From NCBI RefSeq assembly GCF_050948215.1, contig NC_135163.1, positions 806,001-870,000 of the forward strand: a stretch of DNA of 64,000 nucleotides, written 5' to 3'. Positions 1-10,850 of the stretch are shown piece by piece. The notes beneath the pieces are model-generated. The model did not search any database and was not told the origin of the DNA. It saw only the letters and a list, made by a program, of their open reading frames with translations. This DNA is from Halictus rubicundus (Eukaryota > Arthropoda > Insecta > Hymenoptera > Halictidae). A program made the translations under genes and the position numbers. Numbering within the stretch: the stretch's first letter is position 1; the number at the start of each line of letters is the position of its first letter.

Positions 1-711
1 ATAATAATTACCGACCTCGCTCGTTTGCGCGTTATTCATTACAGTAATTGCATTCCTGTTTTACATGTAGAATATTAATTCACAATAAAAAACTTAGTGA
101 TATTATTATTAAAATATTAAAATATTTAATAATAAAACGTATGAAACGTATTTAAAACCTATAGGCAACTAGATTGTTTCTAACTGATAAAGAACCGATA
201 CGGAAAATGGATACAGAACAGGTCGTGGAAACATAACCAGAACCGATACAAGCCAGAACCTTTTCCATCCGTAACGGTTATCGCATCGTTTCAGTTCTTC
301 ATATCTATTTCCATCAGGACCTTTACGTAACAGTCATTAACTACTATTTTCTGGAGCGTTGCAATCGTGGTATCGCATATACGTAACATAACCTTCGGTC
401 CTCATAAATATAATACATACCCCACCTACATGAACGCCATTAGATTTTCTCATTCAAACTATATTCTCTTTTTTACAATTGTTTAACGCGAATGCATCGT
501 GTTTCCATTTTTTTAAGGAAATGTATGACTGGACTGTGTATTTCATGCATTTGTGAGAAATATTACTAGATGAAATTTGAAACAGTAAAAATATGACATT
601 ATAAGAATTATTATTTTGCCAAATTTCCATTTCGTTTCTGTTTTTTTGTAATCGACGCAGAAAATGTTCATTTTGCATAATGATTCGTAGTCTCTTTATA
701 AAATATACCGG
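1..711. other. No gene seen
   Basis: AT-rich intergenic or intronic sequence. The 74-codon minus ORF at 454-678 is Asn/Lys/Phe-rich and typical of chance. Confidence 0.5.
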
Positions 712-944
712 TAGGGTAAGGGACCCAATTACTGTGGAGATACCAATTACTATGCCTATATTAATAACACTTATTTTTGAGGCATGATGAATATTAAAAA
801 ACAGATATATAACATATATATTAACTGATTTTAATGAAAAAAATTTAATATGTCTGTGTTAATAGTTATCATGCTTTACAAATAAGTATAATTAATGTAG
901 GCAGAGTAATTGGTATCCCCTCAGTAATTGGGTCCTTTACCCTA
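712..944. mobile_element. Inverted-repeat MITE, family A copy 1
   Basis: Begins TAGGGTAAGGGACCCAATTA and ends with its near-perfect reverse complement (GTAATTGGGTCCTTTACCCTA). The whole 233 bp folds on itself. It has no coding capacity. Sister copies lie at 16765 and 46860. Confidence 0.85.
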
Positions 945-2220
945 CGTTTGAGAAGATTCGTGCACAGGGTATTTTTGACTATTCTTTAATTTACATTGGA
1001 GTCAGACTGAAATTGTCGAATACGTTTCTTTACTCTGTCTCCTGAATTATTGTCATTGTTGAAAAGCAATATAAATCAGAGTCAACACGCCAACGCTGTC
1101 CGTGACTCTTCATTTGAAATTTTAATATCAAAGTTCCAGTCATTGTTTGTCTTCCATATTTTCTACTTCACTCATATGAATCCTGCGAAAATAAATTCTA
1201 TTTTCTGTACCTCGTATGTATGTAAATAATGGACACATAGTGAGTGCATATCATAGGAGAAAGAAGATTTCGCGTGCGATTTTTGCATTTAAAGAAAAGA
1301 ATTTGTTTTGTTTATTTCCTTTTGATGTTAAAATATTACCAAAAACTATTAGTTATTATATTATTATGTATATTACCATCATCTTTTCAAGACGTCTAAA
1401 AATGACTTGTTTTCATGTTAAATTAAATGGAATTATTTTTCTTTTACTCCCGCCTTTTATCAGGTGTAACCCTATTAGGTTACGTATTAATAATAATTAA
1501 TGTAAGTTACACATAAGATTTTAGGAAAACATGAAACTGGGGGTCACTACTTCTACAAACAACGGAAACATTCAAGGTGGTCCATTTTACTAGAACATGC
1601 CGTATATCTCGATGAAAAATCGGCCACGGCTGCGTTCAATTTATAACATTCCTTTTGCCTGTCGCCAATTAAATCGAAATACTGGATCTTTTCAGGTAAC
1701 AAAACGGGAGAGACAACAAATGCCGGGAGGCGGACGGGTCGCTGGAAAAGTCGGGATCTACAGCTCCCATTATAATGGTAATGTAGACAGGTTGATATCG
1801 TTACACGATCTCCGCGACTGCAACTGAAAATGTCCGTTCTGTAGATCGCAATTCGGTAAAGACCATCCGGCGAAATTATATCAATATGTGCATATTCGCG
1901 ATAGCAACGTCAGCGTCGCGGCGAAATTTCAATAGGCGAACACGCGTCGCGATGAAATGATTTTGCACAATGACCGTGACAGTCGAGCAACAATATTCAT
2001 ACATATTCTATCTTGAAAGTCGGACTGTGGATTTTCATGCAAATCGCAATTTCTGCTGACCAATTTGCAAAGACTGACATTTGATAAAAGCCAGTGAAAT
2101 GTTCTATCAAATTCGAAGTAAACTAAATAAATTATTAAATTCTGCAGTTTGTTATGTAGTAGTTGTACATTGTCACTAGGCTCTAAATTGTTGAAGCTAA
2201 TCGCTAATAGTTAATAGCTC
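945..2220. other. No supported gene; one weak exon-like ORF
   Basis: Mostly AT-rich. At 1696-1827 (+) a frame after CTTTTCAG reads VTKRERQQMPGGGRVAGKVG with local GC enrichment, but it is too weak to call. A family E end fragment (GGACTGTGGATTTTCATGC) lies at 2022. Confidence 0.4.
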
Positions 2221-2560
2221 GTAAAAATGTTCTGCTTCCTTGAAAGCAGTGATTCCCAAGGTCATTTGAAGTAATTTTTTCCTTTGCGGAAATGTTCTCC
2301 GTGACTTTGTTAAAGAGTTGCTAACGAAAAACACGGACCAATAAGAACGCGGTTAGAACGGCTCCAGCTGAGCATGGCGTTGGCATTGGTCGAGTTGGAA
2401 TTCGTCCGCTCTAGCCGTGTTCCAGTTGGTTAATGTTTTTTCGGTAATAACTCCTTAGCAAATCCGCGAAGAAGATTTTCTCAAAGGAAAAAGCTATTTC
2501 AAATGACATCAGCAATCAGTCCTTTCAAGGAAGCACATAATTTTTGGGACTCCCTGTATA
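2221..2560. mobile_element. Foldback element, family F copy 1
   Basis: A 340-bp palindromic repeat. The arms carry CCTTTGCGGAAATGTTCTCC and GTTAAAGAGTT-CTAACGAAAAACACGGACCA, mirrored by TTTTTTCGGTAATAACTCCT and the inverse of the outer part. The outer end resembles (T)CCAAAAATGTTGTAC. Two other copies are in this window. Confidence 0.8.
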
Positions 2561-3780
2561 TCGTTTCAGTAAATCTTCATCATATTGATGAGCAATTTCG
2601 TGATTGTTTTCTTCCGAACAGACATTTTAGCCTTTCATTCCGTTTCGAACGGAAATATTTATTGGTTTATATGCATGTATTACGTACTAGATTAACTATA
2701 ACACTGAGGGACCGGAAACGGTCAATATTCTCTGCGGAACAGATGGAATTGCTAAATAATTCTTTCAGCAACTTTCGCATAGCTATCGGGTAATCATTAT
2801 CCCCTGAAAAAATGTTAGCGCGTTGAACGCCGGACAGTTTTCCAATGTTTTAATCGAGTCGCGGTATTAAACTTTGCTCATTCATTTAGTGGAATGCCGG
2901 CATTTTTTCTGGCGCCATTAGCGATATTAAAATTTTTACGAACTTTGTCGTTTAATTGAATCCAACGACGCGGTGCTATAGTTATCTGTCATCGGCGATC
3001 CCCATTCGACGTGTTAATATTTGAAACTGAAAAACTGTTGTACAAGATTGCAGAACCACCGATAATAAAATTGAATTTAGAACGCGGAATGTAGTCTTTG
3101 AAAATTTTCTTCTCTTCAAGTAATAGTGCTCTGGCTAAACATTGTTTTTACGTCTCTTTTCCGATACTTCTGAAACGATGAACACCCAAGTGTATAATTG
3201 TCAAGACTGTTTTTGTTCCATTCAATCGGTACTGCCAGCCTGTACAAACAGTTTGCACACTTAGCGTCCTACGGCTTTCCACGTGGGACGCAGTAAAAAT
3301 AAACAGAGACAGTTCTACCTTAAGAAAAGCACACCTCCAAGTACAATAACTTCTTAACACGTTGTCAATCGTGTGTCGATGACACGATTCTCTGTACATC
3401 TTTAGAAATCTATATTTACTGCAATACAGATGATTGGACCAAATTAATCCGAAAGGGATAAAAAAAGTAATCATTGTGATCAATTCTTAGCTTTGTACGC
3501 TCCACGGAAATAGTAAAGATACCAAAGTAGTGCTTCACCCTTTCTCGCTCTACACTTTGACCCTCAACCGTTCCTCATTTTCGCAGCTTAACGTGTCCCT
3601 CGTGTATCACATTGACATCAAATGAAATGAGACGATAAACTAACTTTGCTAATTATTTTATTCGGAATAAAGTAATAAATATTTGCACAATATGTCTTCT
3701 ATAATAATTTCTTCTTCAATTTCACGTCAACTTTCGTTGTTCAAACATATCTAGTTGCATTCTGAACAGGTTGTTCAATC
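2561..3780. other. No gene seen
   Basis: AT-rich sequence with short ORFs on both strands and no domain, splice pattern or repeat that I can support. Confidence 0.4.
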
Positions 3781-3925
3781 GAGTCACCAAATTAGGGGAA
3801 TTGACTCGAGTTGAGGGGAAAAATTTACCCTCTCTCTGCGAGTTTAGGATGAGTCACTTGACATTGTGATATATGCACGACAGAGACGAAACGCGTCGCG
3901 TGACCGGGCCCACAGTGTCGTGAAT
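3781..3925. mobile_element. Degenerate MITE, family S fragment
   Basis: Shares TACCCTCTCTCTGCGAGT, GACATTGTGA and CACGACAGAGACGAAACGCG with the better copies at 11367 and 41477; the ends are eroded. Confidence 0.55.
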
Positions 3926-4391
3926 GGCCATTTTAGCTGAAAAAAAGTCATGTCAGAAAATAGGTATAACATTTATATATTCTTCTTTCAGAATGTTTAC
4001 CGAGCCTAATTATACCCATAATAATTCATTTGATAGCGATACAATCGTACGTTTATATTTGTTCTAAAGAAAATTATGTCAGAACAATAAATATGAATCT
4101 TTAATCTTCTATGCACGATATTCTATATTAACATAAATAAATATTTACATTAATGTTCACAAAGTTCGTTAATAAAGTCCTTTACAATAATTTTTAGAGA
4201 GTTTTTAAGCACCAGTTTTCTATGCCGGTTAGTTGACTTTAATAGAGTAGAACTAGAAAGTCTCAAAAGATCCCATCTTGAAATGTTTATTGCATTACGT
4301 TCGAACTATACAGAAGGGATTCTGACAAAAATCGGCTGCAAATATCTGCTAACCCGCCTGTCACAATTTTTTAAAATCTTTGTAACACCGT

Positions 4392-4919
4392 ATGGTGGAC
4401 CGAATGGGCATTCTAGGAAAGCAGGAGGAAACCACGAATGATGGTAATAGGATGTTTCTTCAAATAACTAGACGTTTCTTCAAAAACTTTACAAAAACTT
4501 CGAAAATATCAGGCATCAATAAGGAACTTCTTGAACGATTTTTTTATTTCTTATCTGCTCTTTCTTCAGGTCACAACATTAATTTTCTAAGTTTCGAGAA
4601 ATTTGTTCGCAAAACAAAAGATTTATATTTAAATTTATATCCTTGGCTTTATATGCCCGTTGCAGTACACAAATTATTATTTCATAGTGTAGAAATAAGT
4701 AAATCATGCCTATTGCCAATTAGCATGATGTCTGAAGAGGCTCAAAAGGCTCGCAAAAAAGACATAAGAAGGTTTAGGATTGGCCACACAAGGAAGAATT
4801 CGCGTGTATCTACAAACTACGACTTAATAGCAATGCTGTTAGTTATTTCTGATCCCATCATAAATTATTATAGGGTGATACCAGAAAAAAATACAGATTC
4901 GCTACCAAAGGTGTATTAG
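4392..4919 (+). pseudogene. Transposon-derived ORF, probable truncated remnant
   Basis: A 175-codon ORF whose middle resembles a repetitive protein family seen many times over in invertebrate genomes (aphids, ants, Hydra), as I recall it: NDGN-x-RRFF near the start, then LSSG, then LYPWLYMPVAVHKLL, SEEAQKARKKD and a late SDP motif. Such proteins belong to multicopy mobile elements; the superfamily is uncertain. The first residues (MVDRMGILGKQEE) may not be the original start, since family members have a longer N-terminal part. No terminal repeats were identified next to it. The ORF is intact from ATG to TAG but probably only the C-terminal section of the original gene. Confidence 0.5.
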
Positions 4920-5196
4920 ATCTACTTTTAACAAGAACTTCCATCTAATAATATTAGCGAAGAATTATTTTTATATTGTTGTATTTAGATATTATTGTCA
5001 TACTTATTAATATTATATTTTTTATTTATTTTTATATTTGTTTCTATAATTTATATAATATTTTTCAATATAAATATTATTTTTAAAGGTTCTACATATG
5101 TTGAATCTCATTTCACGACCTAACAGAAAATTTCAATCGGTTTGAAGAAGCATGAAACGATCAATGATTGTTTTTCCACCTAGAATGGTCATTCGC

Positions 5197-5470
5197 GACA
5201 CTGAAGGGCCGTGGCGGAAACGTGAGGGAAGAGCGTCGAAGAAGGGGAAGGTAGAGTGGGGGAGAAGTCTTAATCTGGTGATTCTGCATCAGCAATACAC
5301 AGACCGAGAAAAGCGATCCTGTCCGCAGTGTCACCAGATCAAGACTTGTCTCCCACTGTACCCTTCCCCTTCCATGACGTTTTTCTCCTATTTTTCAGCC
5401 GCGAGCATCCCCACGTCACGTTACGTGTGCGCGCACCCGATTCGCGTTGCGTCTTCGCCTGCGTCGTGAC
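5197..5470. mobile_element. Head-to-head pair of family S fragments
   Basis: Left part (GGGGAAGGTAGAGTGGGGGA then AAGTCTTAATCTGGTGA) and right part (GTCACCAGATCAAGACTTGT then CCCACTGTACCCTTCCCCTT) are inverted copies of the same end of family S, separated by a 44-bp spacer. The 105-codon ORF across it is a shadow of this repeat. Confidence 0.55.
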
Positions 5471-6285
5471 TAGGGCGGTAATGATAGAGGGAGGGTAACT
5501 TTATTCCTCTCAATTTCGAAGCGCGTCCTTTTTCCATGCTAACGGCAATTGCTGGAAAGGGACAGTGGACGCTACGGTGGGGACGGTTTTGCCTCAATTC
5601 AGACAAACCTGTCCAGGCCTGCTGTAGACGAGTAAAATATCTCACCATGTAACAGAAAAGTCGACATTTAAAATATGAAAAATTGATATATTTCGAATTA
5701 AAACTACACTGCTTTAAAAAATTTTGAAAAATTGATATATTTACATTGAAATTTCCAAAAAGTTCCATGGCATGTCTCGAATAGATCCTATCATAGATCC
5801 ACGCAAGTCGTCCGATCCCTGCTTGTAGTCGGGTGCTTGAAAAACGAAAAACTCGACTCCCCGGAAGGAAGAAACTTCTCTGCCGAGCGATTCTCAGCTA
5901 AATGGATTATCTGAAACCATCAGCGGAACTTACCCGTCTCCGTCTTTCCCATAGGACTCCTCGTTCCCGATATCAGCTGTGCTTAGCAAACCGTCTCCCC
6001 GCTATATCGTTACCTCCACGGTCAAGTTGATGGGTTCTCATAATCTACTTACCAAAGAGATAGCCAAGAGAAAACTTGCTTGCGGCGGGAGAAGTCAAGA
6101 GAACTTCAAAGCAGCCCGCAGAGCGAGCTAGCTGAAAGGAACACACCACGCCGCAAAATTTCATCTATTGCCGCCTCTTTAGCAGCGATTCCGCTCCGCC
6201 ATGTTTCCCGTTGATGGTAGAACCTGACAGCTTCCGGTACCTTGTTGTACACCAGTCAGATACTCTATATCTGAAAGGAGACATA

Positions 6286-6627
6286 CACTGTCAAACACAA
6301 GTATTGACATAGCTCGGGGGTTCGTACGAAATTCATTGTGTACGGAATGTGATCCTCCATTAAATTTTTTTGTAAAATATTACCTTTGACCTTAAAGTTT
6401 ACGTATACCATGGACTTTAAAGATGGCTATAACAGAGGAAAATAATAAAATACACATAAAGTTCCGTTTTCAGCGGATCAAAAGTATGCCAATAGATGGT
6501 ATAATTCAACTTTAGAGTTGAGAGGTATATTTCGCAAAAACATTTAATAGGTTATCGCATTCTATACAAATACGCAGAGGATTTTATACGAAGAGGTGGC
6601 CTGTGCCAATACTTTTGTTCGGCACTG
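6286..6627. mobile_element. Non-autonomous Tc1-like element
   Basis: Left end CACTGTCAAACACAAGTATT and right end AATACTTTTGTTCGGCACTG are imperfect inverted repeats of the Tc1/mariner type (compare CAGTGCCxAACAAAAGTATT), flanked on both sides by TA (6284-6285 and 6628-6629), the expected target duplication. 342 bp, no transposase. Confidence 0.7.
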
Positions 6628-6689
6628 TAGACACTGTTCACTTTCTTCTCGACTTTTTACGATTCGTTCAGTTAAAGTAATTTCTCCAC

Positions 6690-6954
6690 TTAAGGGGGAA
6701 TTTTCGTGTAACAGACTCAAAATATCGAAAAATTTTTCTTACGATAATTCTTCGTTTTTTGCTTTCAGATAACTGTGACACTTGCCAAAATTAGCTACTT
6801 TATTAATAAGGTTTACAAAAATTGATACAGCAAAAATCTTTTTTGATGGTTTGAAGTTGCATACTTGTATGTCAGAAAGTTTTATCCCAATAATATATTT
6901 ATATTAAGAAAAATCACTTATTTTTGTAAATGTTACACGAAAATCCCTACTTAA
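6690..6954. mobile_element. MITE with TTAAGxxGGxATTTTCGTGT termini
   Basis: Left TTAAGGGGGAATTTTCGTGT and right ACACGAAAATCCCTACTTAA are inverted, 265 bp apart outer to outer, both ending in TTAA. AT-rich interior without an ORF. Confidence 0.6.
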
Positions 6955-6985
6955 AACAGAACCTCCATCCCCACCTTTTTCACGA

Positions 6986-7017
6986 AAGTACAACATTTTT
7001 GGAACACCCTGTATACA
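6986..7017. mobile_element. End fragment of a family F element
   Basis: The short stretch ACAACATTTTTGGAACACCC with CTGTATA matches only the outer end of the foldback family; the remainder is absent. Confidence 0.45.
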
Positions 7018-7234
7018 GTTCTACGCCTTACCTGAAACTACTGTTCAACTCTTGAGAGTTTCAATAAGAAATGTAAATATGCTCTTGTCGCTGCGACGAA
7101 ACTATAAGACAGTCTCTATTAAATAAGCGAAGCGAATAATTTGTGATAAATTTTCGGTGTTAAATAGCTTACGAGCTACGTAATTAGTTAGTGAATTAGT
7201 GTACTATTATAAATAGTTAAAAAGGTTAATACCA

Positions 7235-7425
7235 ACATAGCGGCGCCCTTACCGATCAAAAACGCTTAAAATCGCTCAACTTTAAACACGCATAACTTTT
7301 GAAACAGTAAATTACTAACATTAAAACTTGGATTTCCGGTATTTTCTCGTCAAGATCTACAGGATTATGTTTAAAAAAGGTAAAAATTTCTGGGTTGCCA
7401 AGGTGAAGTTAAGACATTAAAAATG
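7235..7425. mobile_element. Family R repeat, single arm
   Basis: Shares CGGCGCCCTTACCGATCAAA, AAAATCGCTCAACTTTAAAC and GATCTACAGGATTATGT with the copies at 15507-16052 and 33835. The outer flanks (around 7090-7160 and 7600-7660) look like decayed inverted arms of a further element (CTATAAGAC motifs). Confidence 0.55.
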
Positions 7426-7822
7426 TTTGGGAAGAAGCTAAATAAAACACATTATTGATATTGATTCTTTCTAAAAAGTGTCATATTTTCTATTTTTTTG
7501 TCGCAGCTACAAGGACGTATTTTGACTTACTATTGAAGCTCTTTGTACCGTAGTACTAAGAAAGGCATAGAGCAATCATAATAAAGGAAGAAAAAATGCT
7601 TATTAGAATACACTTTTTATTAATTTCATCATACGTCTTATAGTTTTGTTGCGGTGTGTACTATCTCAGAACCACCTCCTATTCTAACTGTACCATTGTC
7701 AACGTGTTTTCCGTTAAGTCTCGTTGTATCTTACAAATAAAGTACACTCGCGTCAATGTTTAAGTTAACGCACCTCTATCTCGCGACCAAACTATGTTAT
7801 TCCGTAGTTCTTATATTATTAC

Positions 7823-8365
7823 TTAAGGGCCAAGTCGCTGTAGACCCGCGATAAGGTAAAGTGACCACGTTACCGACAAAATTAGGCGAAAAATGGTTTC
7901 ACGTGCGTCAACTTTTTGTCTTTATATGAGACTATTTTTCGCTAGGAAAGGACTCATTCGAAAGAGGAAGGTCATGATCTGACGAGATTATGCAGATATT
8001 TTGTAATATAAGTGTTAGAAGTAGGTTAAAAATTGATGATGTGCATGCCACGGAATACAAACATTTGTATGCCATTGGATCAGTTTTCTGGATGAAATCA
8101 AGGGTAGCGCGCGCTAGAAAATATCTCGAGCTACAAGCTGAGCTGTATTTTGTCTTGATTCTCCGCGAGATAAAGCTAAAAACTTGACGCAAAACCTGGC
8201 GTCAGAATTCATGACATCGATGATATAGAGTAAAAAATCTGACAAGTTTAGTCACGTCCCGTCAGATCAAGACCAAGACCGATCTTAAGTCTGTGAACGG
8301 AAATTGAACAGCAGTTACCGACCTGCTGACTCTGCAAAAGTCACGTGACTACTCTTGGCCCTTAA
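7823..8365. mobile_element. TTAA-flanked (piggyBac-type) element nested in the 7741-8598 element
   Basis: Begins TTAAGGGCCAAGTCGCTGTA and ends TACTCTTGGCCCTTAA, short inverted ends with the TTAA target site on both sides. 543 bp, no transposase seen. Confidence 0.6.
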
Positions 8366-8395
8366 GCTAAGCATGCATCGTTGGTAGATGGCGTG

Positions 8396-8500
8396 AGAGA
8401 ACCCGAAAATGACGGGTACCGATAGTCGGGACGGGTCGGGTCGGACCGAGAAGTCATCGGGTCGAGAACCCGACTCGTCTCGACCCAACGCTTTCTCGGC
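8396..8500. mobile_element. Fragment of the hAT-type 'GGGTCGGGTCGG' element
   Basis: GAACCCGAAAATGACGGGTA, GGGACGGGTCGGGTCGGAC and GGGTCGAGAACCCGACTCGT match the body of the element at 26607-27111 and sequence near 39030-39090. Confidence 0.5.
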
Positions 8501-8817
8501 ACGTTCTATAACAATATATGTATGGAAGAACTACGGAATAACATAGTATGTTCGCGAGATAGGAGCGCGTCTACTTGAATACCAACGCGAGTGTACTATT
8601 CATCCGTCAGATGATGGCTAGGCAAAGAATAGAGTCTCGCTCTATCCAAGCTCCTTCACCATCGCACGCATTCTGGCTTTGGCCGAAAACGTTGACGAAG
8701 AACGACAACGGTCTGAACGAACGAACGAAACGATGACTTCACAGGCTTGGGAGTTACGCCGATGCTGTGAAATCATACTGTTGCACTCGGTTTAGGCAGA
8801 GCTAGGTAATTAGTAGA

Positions 8818-8935
8818 TTAAAATATTTTATGTCAGATTATTGAAATAAAATATTTTAACCGTGGTTTAGATTGTCAAAGTAAAATATTTTATTTTGCGA
8901 TTTATATTGTGAAAATAAAAATATTTTATTTTTAG
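8818..8935. repeat. Tandem AAAATATTTTA-containing repeat
   Basis: The block AAAATATTTTA occurs four times at intervals of about 28-36 bp with related spacers (GATTGTCAAAGT / GATTATTGAAAT / TATATTGTGAAAAT). Very AT-rich. Confidence 0.6.
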
Positions 8936-8942
8936 GATTACA

Positions 8943-9303
8943 CAGGGTGTGGCCGGACGGGTGGTATAACCGGGCAGGGTATGTGCGGGCGATTCTGCAT
9001 GTAAAAATAAGTCGAAAATACAGAATACATTTTTTTCGTTTGAAGGTTCGTTTTCGGGGAAATTGAGTTTGAAGATCCGTCGGGTTCGCGTGCTTTAGTA
9101 CACGCTACAAGTAGAATTGGTTGGCCATGGTCAGACGCATCAGACGGTTCCCATGTAATAGCACGCGTATTCGCTACATTCCCAAACTCAATTTTCTCGA
9201 AAACGAAGCATGAAACAAAAAAGTGTTATTCCTTTTTTTAGACTTGCTTTTCCACGTACAAGCATCCCTTACCCGGTTGTACCACCCGTCCGGCCACACC
9301 CTG
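8943..9303. mobile_element. MITE with CAGGGTGTGGCCGGACGGGT termini
   Basis: Left CAGGGTGTGGCCGGACGGGT and right ACCCGTCCGGCCACACCCTG are perfect inverted repeats. The inner arms also pair (GGGGAAATTGAGTTTG / CAAACTCAATTTTCTC). 361 bp, non-coding. Confidence 0.85.
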
Positions 9304-9486
9304 CATATTCTATTTAAGATACCATTCTTTTTAAGCCAAACGAAATCTAAAATATTAAATAGTATTTGAAATATTTACTTCGCCAAATATTGCCCACATA
9401 TGGGTCTCGGTATGACTCACTACCGTTCTTCGTTATCGTCTTCGGCCAATGGCGAAAGTTCGTGTGACGGTAGGGGAATCAGTATA

Positions 9487-9801
9487 CATGGTGTCCCAAA
9501 AATGTTGTACTAGAAAGGGGTGATTCCTGAAACCATTTGATATAATTTTTTCTCTGTAGGGAAATATTCGCCGCTGCTTCGTTAAGGAGTTATTAACGAA
9601 AAACACGGACCGATCAGAGGGCCGCTACAACGAACGTTGGCGTTGCCATTGGTCAAGCCGGAATTCGTTCGTCATAGCTGCGCTCTGATTGGTGCGTGTT
9701 TTTCTTTAATAACTCCTTAACGAAACCGCGGAGAATATTTTCGCAAAGGAAAAAGTGACTTCAAATGACAATACACAGTACAATATTTTTAGGACACACG
9801 G
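9487..9801. mobile_element. Foldback element, family F copy 2
   Basis: Starts GGTGTCCCAAAAATGTTGTA and ends with ACAATATTTTTAGGACACAC. The inner arms GTTATTAACGAAAAACACGG and TTTTTCTTTAATAACTCCTT are mirrored around a GC-rich loop. It ends about 180 bp upstream of the membrane-protein exon candidate. Confidence 0.82.
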
Positions 9802-9981
9802 TAGAGCGAGAACGTAAACACTTTTTGCGTTGTTATCGTCTGGCGAATGGAGAGTACGCAACTAACAAGAGATACAACACTATTTGTAGCATCTGTTCCG
9901 CAGAGAATCGATTCGAAACGTCGCGATGGGGCCCGCCCAGTGCAAGGTGACGATTACAAGATAAATCCAGCACGCTTTCAG

Positions 9982-10127
9982 GAAAAGGGTACAGTGGTAT
10001 CAACGAGGAGATCATATGGATCAGCATCGGGATGGGGATCACGATCGCCGTATTGATCACCATCGCTCTGTGCTATATCGCCCGGGAAAAATGGCGAAAA
10101 CGCCACGAGGGTTATTACATCCCCTGA
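9982..10127 (+). CDS. Candidate last exon of a single-pass membrane protein
   Basis: After an acceptor-like CTTTCAG at 9975-9981 the frame reads KGYSGINEEIIW, then a strongly hydrophobic segment (ISIGMGITIAVLITIALCYI, 10020-10079), then a basic stop-transfer tail (AREKWRKRHEGYYIP) and TGA at 10125-10127. This is the pattern of a type I membrane protein's transmembrane helix and short cytoplasmic end. The exon start is not certain: an alternative acceptor at 9960 is possible, and the frame has a TGA at 9948. Upstream exons were not found. The GC content and codon pattern stand out from the AT-rich flanks. Just upstream lies a foldback transposon (to 9801). The same frame stays open after the TGA for 38 codons (separate entry). 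Family not recognised. Confidence 0.45.
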
Positions 10128-10244
10128 CGCACGCTACCTCCGCCCTCGTGGGCCACCTGGTCCTTCACGCCCACGACGCCCGGCGTCTTCTTCAGCCCGA
10201 CGACATCGAGAGGCAGGCCGAGGGCCTACTACATCACCGTCTAA
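10128..10244 (+). other. In-frame open extension after TGA-C, ending in YYITV-TAA
   Basis: Directly after the TGA the same frame continues for 38 sense codons to TAA at 10242-10244. It is Pro/Thr/Ser-rich, 34 of 38 codons end in G or C, and the last residues are AYYITV, matching a class I PDZ-ligand pattern (T-x-V at the C-terminus). TGA followed by C is a known leaky context. All three forward frames are open across this GC-rich stretch, so this may instead be 3'UTR, or coding in another frame after an indel in the CCCC run at 10121-10124 (which would give GYYIPDARYLRP). Confidence 0.25.
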
Positions 10245-10850
10245 CGATGGCATCCGGTGACTAATGACTACGTTTCAACTCGACCGGACTCGACGTTCCA
10301 TGCCGAACGAAAAATCGACCGAAACCATTCGTCCTTCCTGCCACGAGCTCTATTTCCCCTCGCTCTTGTCTTCCCCTCTCGTTTGTCCTCGAACATGATT
10401 TCGCAAAGGAATTCGAAAGATCGATCGTTTCCGTTTCGAGATAAACGCACCGAACGAATTTGATTTATCGTCGTATCTTGGCTGAACCTAATTCACAAAT
10501 CATAGTCAATTAGCACCACTGCACTGATAACACCGCAAGTGTTTCTCTTCTACGATATATTCTATACAGCCACTCACAGTAATATTCGAACGCTTTTGAA
10601 AGAACAATAGCTTTTTGAAGATTGGAACATACAACATGGAATTTTCTCAGGAGTTAGAACAATTATTTTAATGCATGAAGTGAAAAAGATATTTTGAAGA
10701 AATTGGTCTGAATTGATTGACTTATATTGAAGATTTTTAAAAATGTCATTTTGTAGGTCTGTACGAGCTACAATAAGTAGGTCTGTACAAACGTTTAAAA
10801 ATTCTGAAATTCGTAGATCCTTAAGCTTCTCGGTCTGTAACTGTAACAAG

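Larger units (their letters stand above)
7741..8598. mobile_element. Long-TIR element carrying other insertions
   Basis: The left terminus (AGTACACTCGCGTCAATG through CTCGCGACCAAACTATGTTA and TTCCGTAGTTCTTATAT) is matched by an inverted right arm over about 75 bp (GGAAGAACTACGGAATAACA through GCGAGTGTACT). It has been invaded by a TTAA element (7823-8365) and carries a hAT-type fragment at about 8396-8500. The two ORFs near 8.0 kb are shadows of this structure. Confidence 0.72.

Noticed and set aside
5152..5469. 105-codon + ORF
   Set aside because: Covers a pair of transposon fragments (family S).
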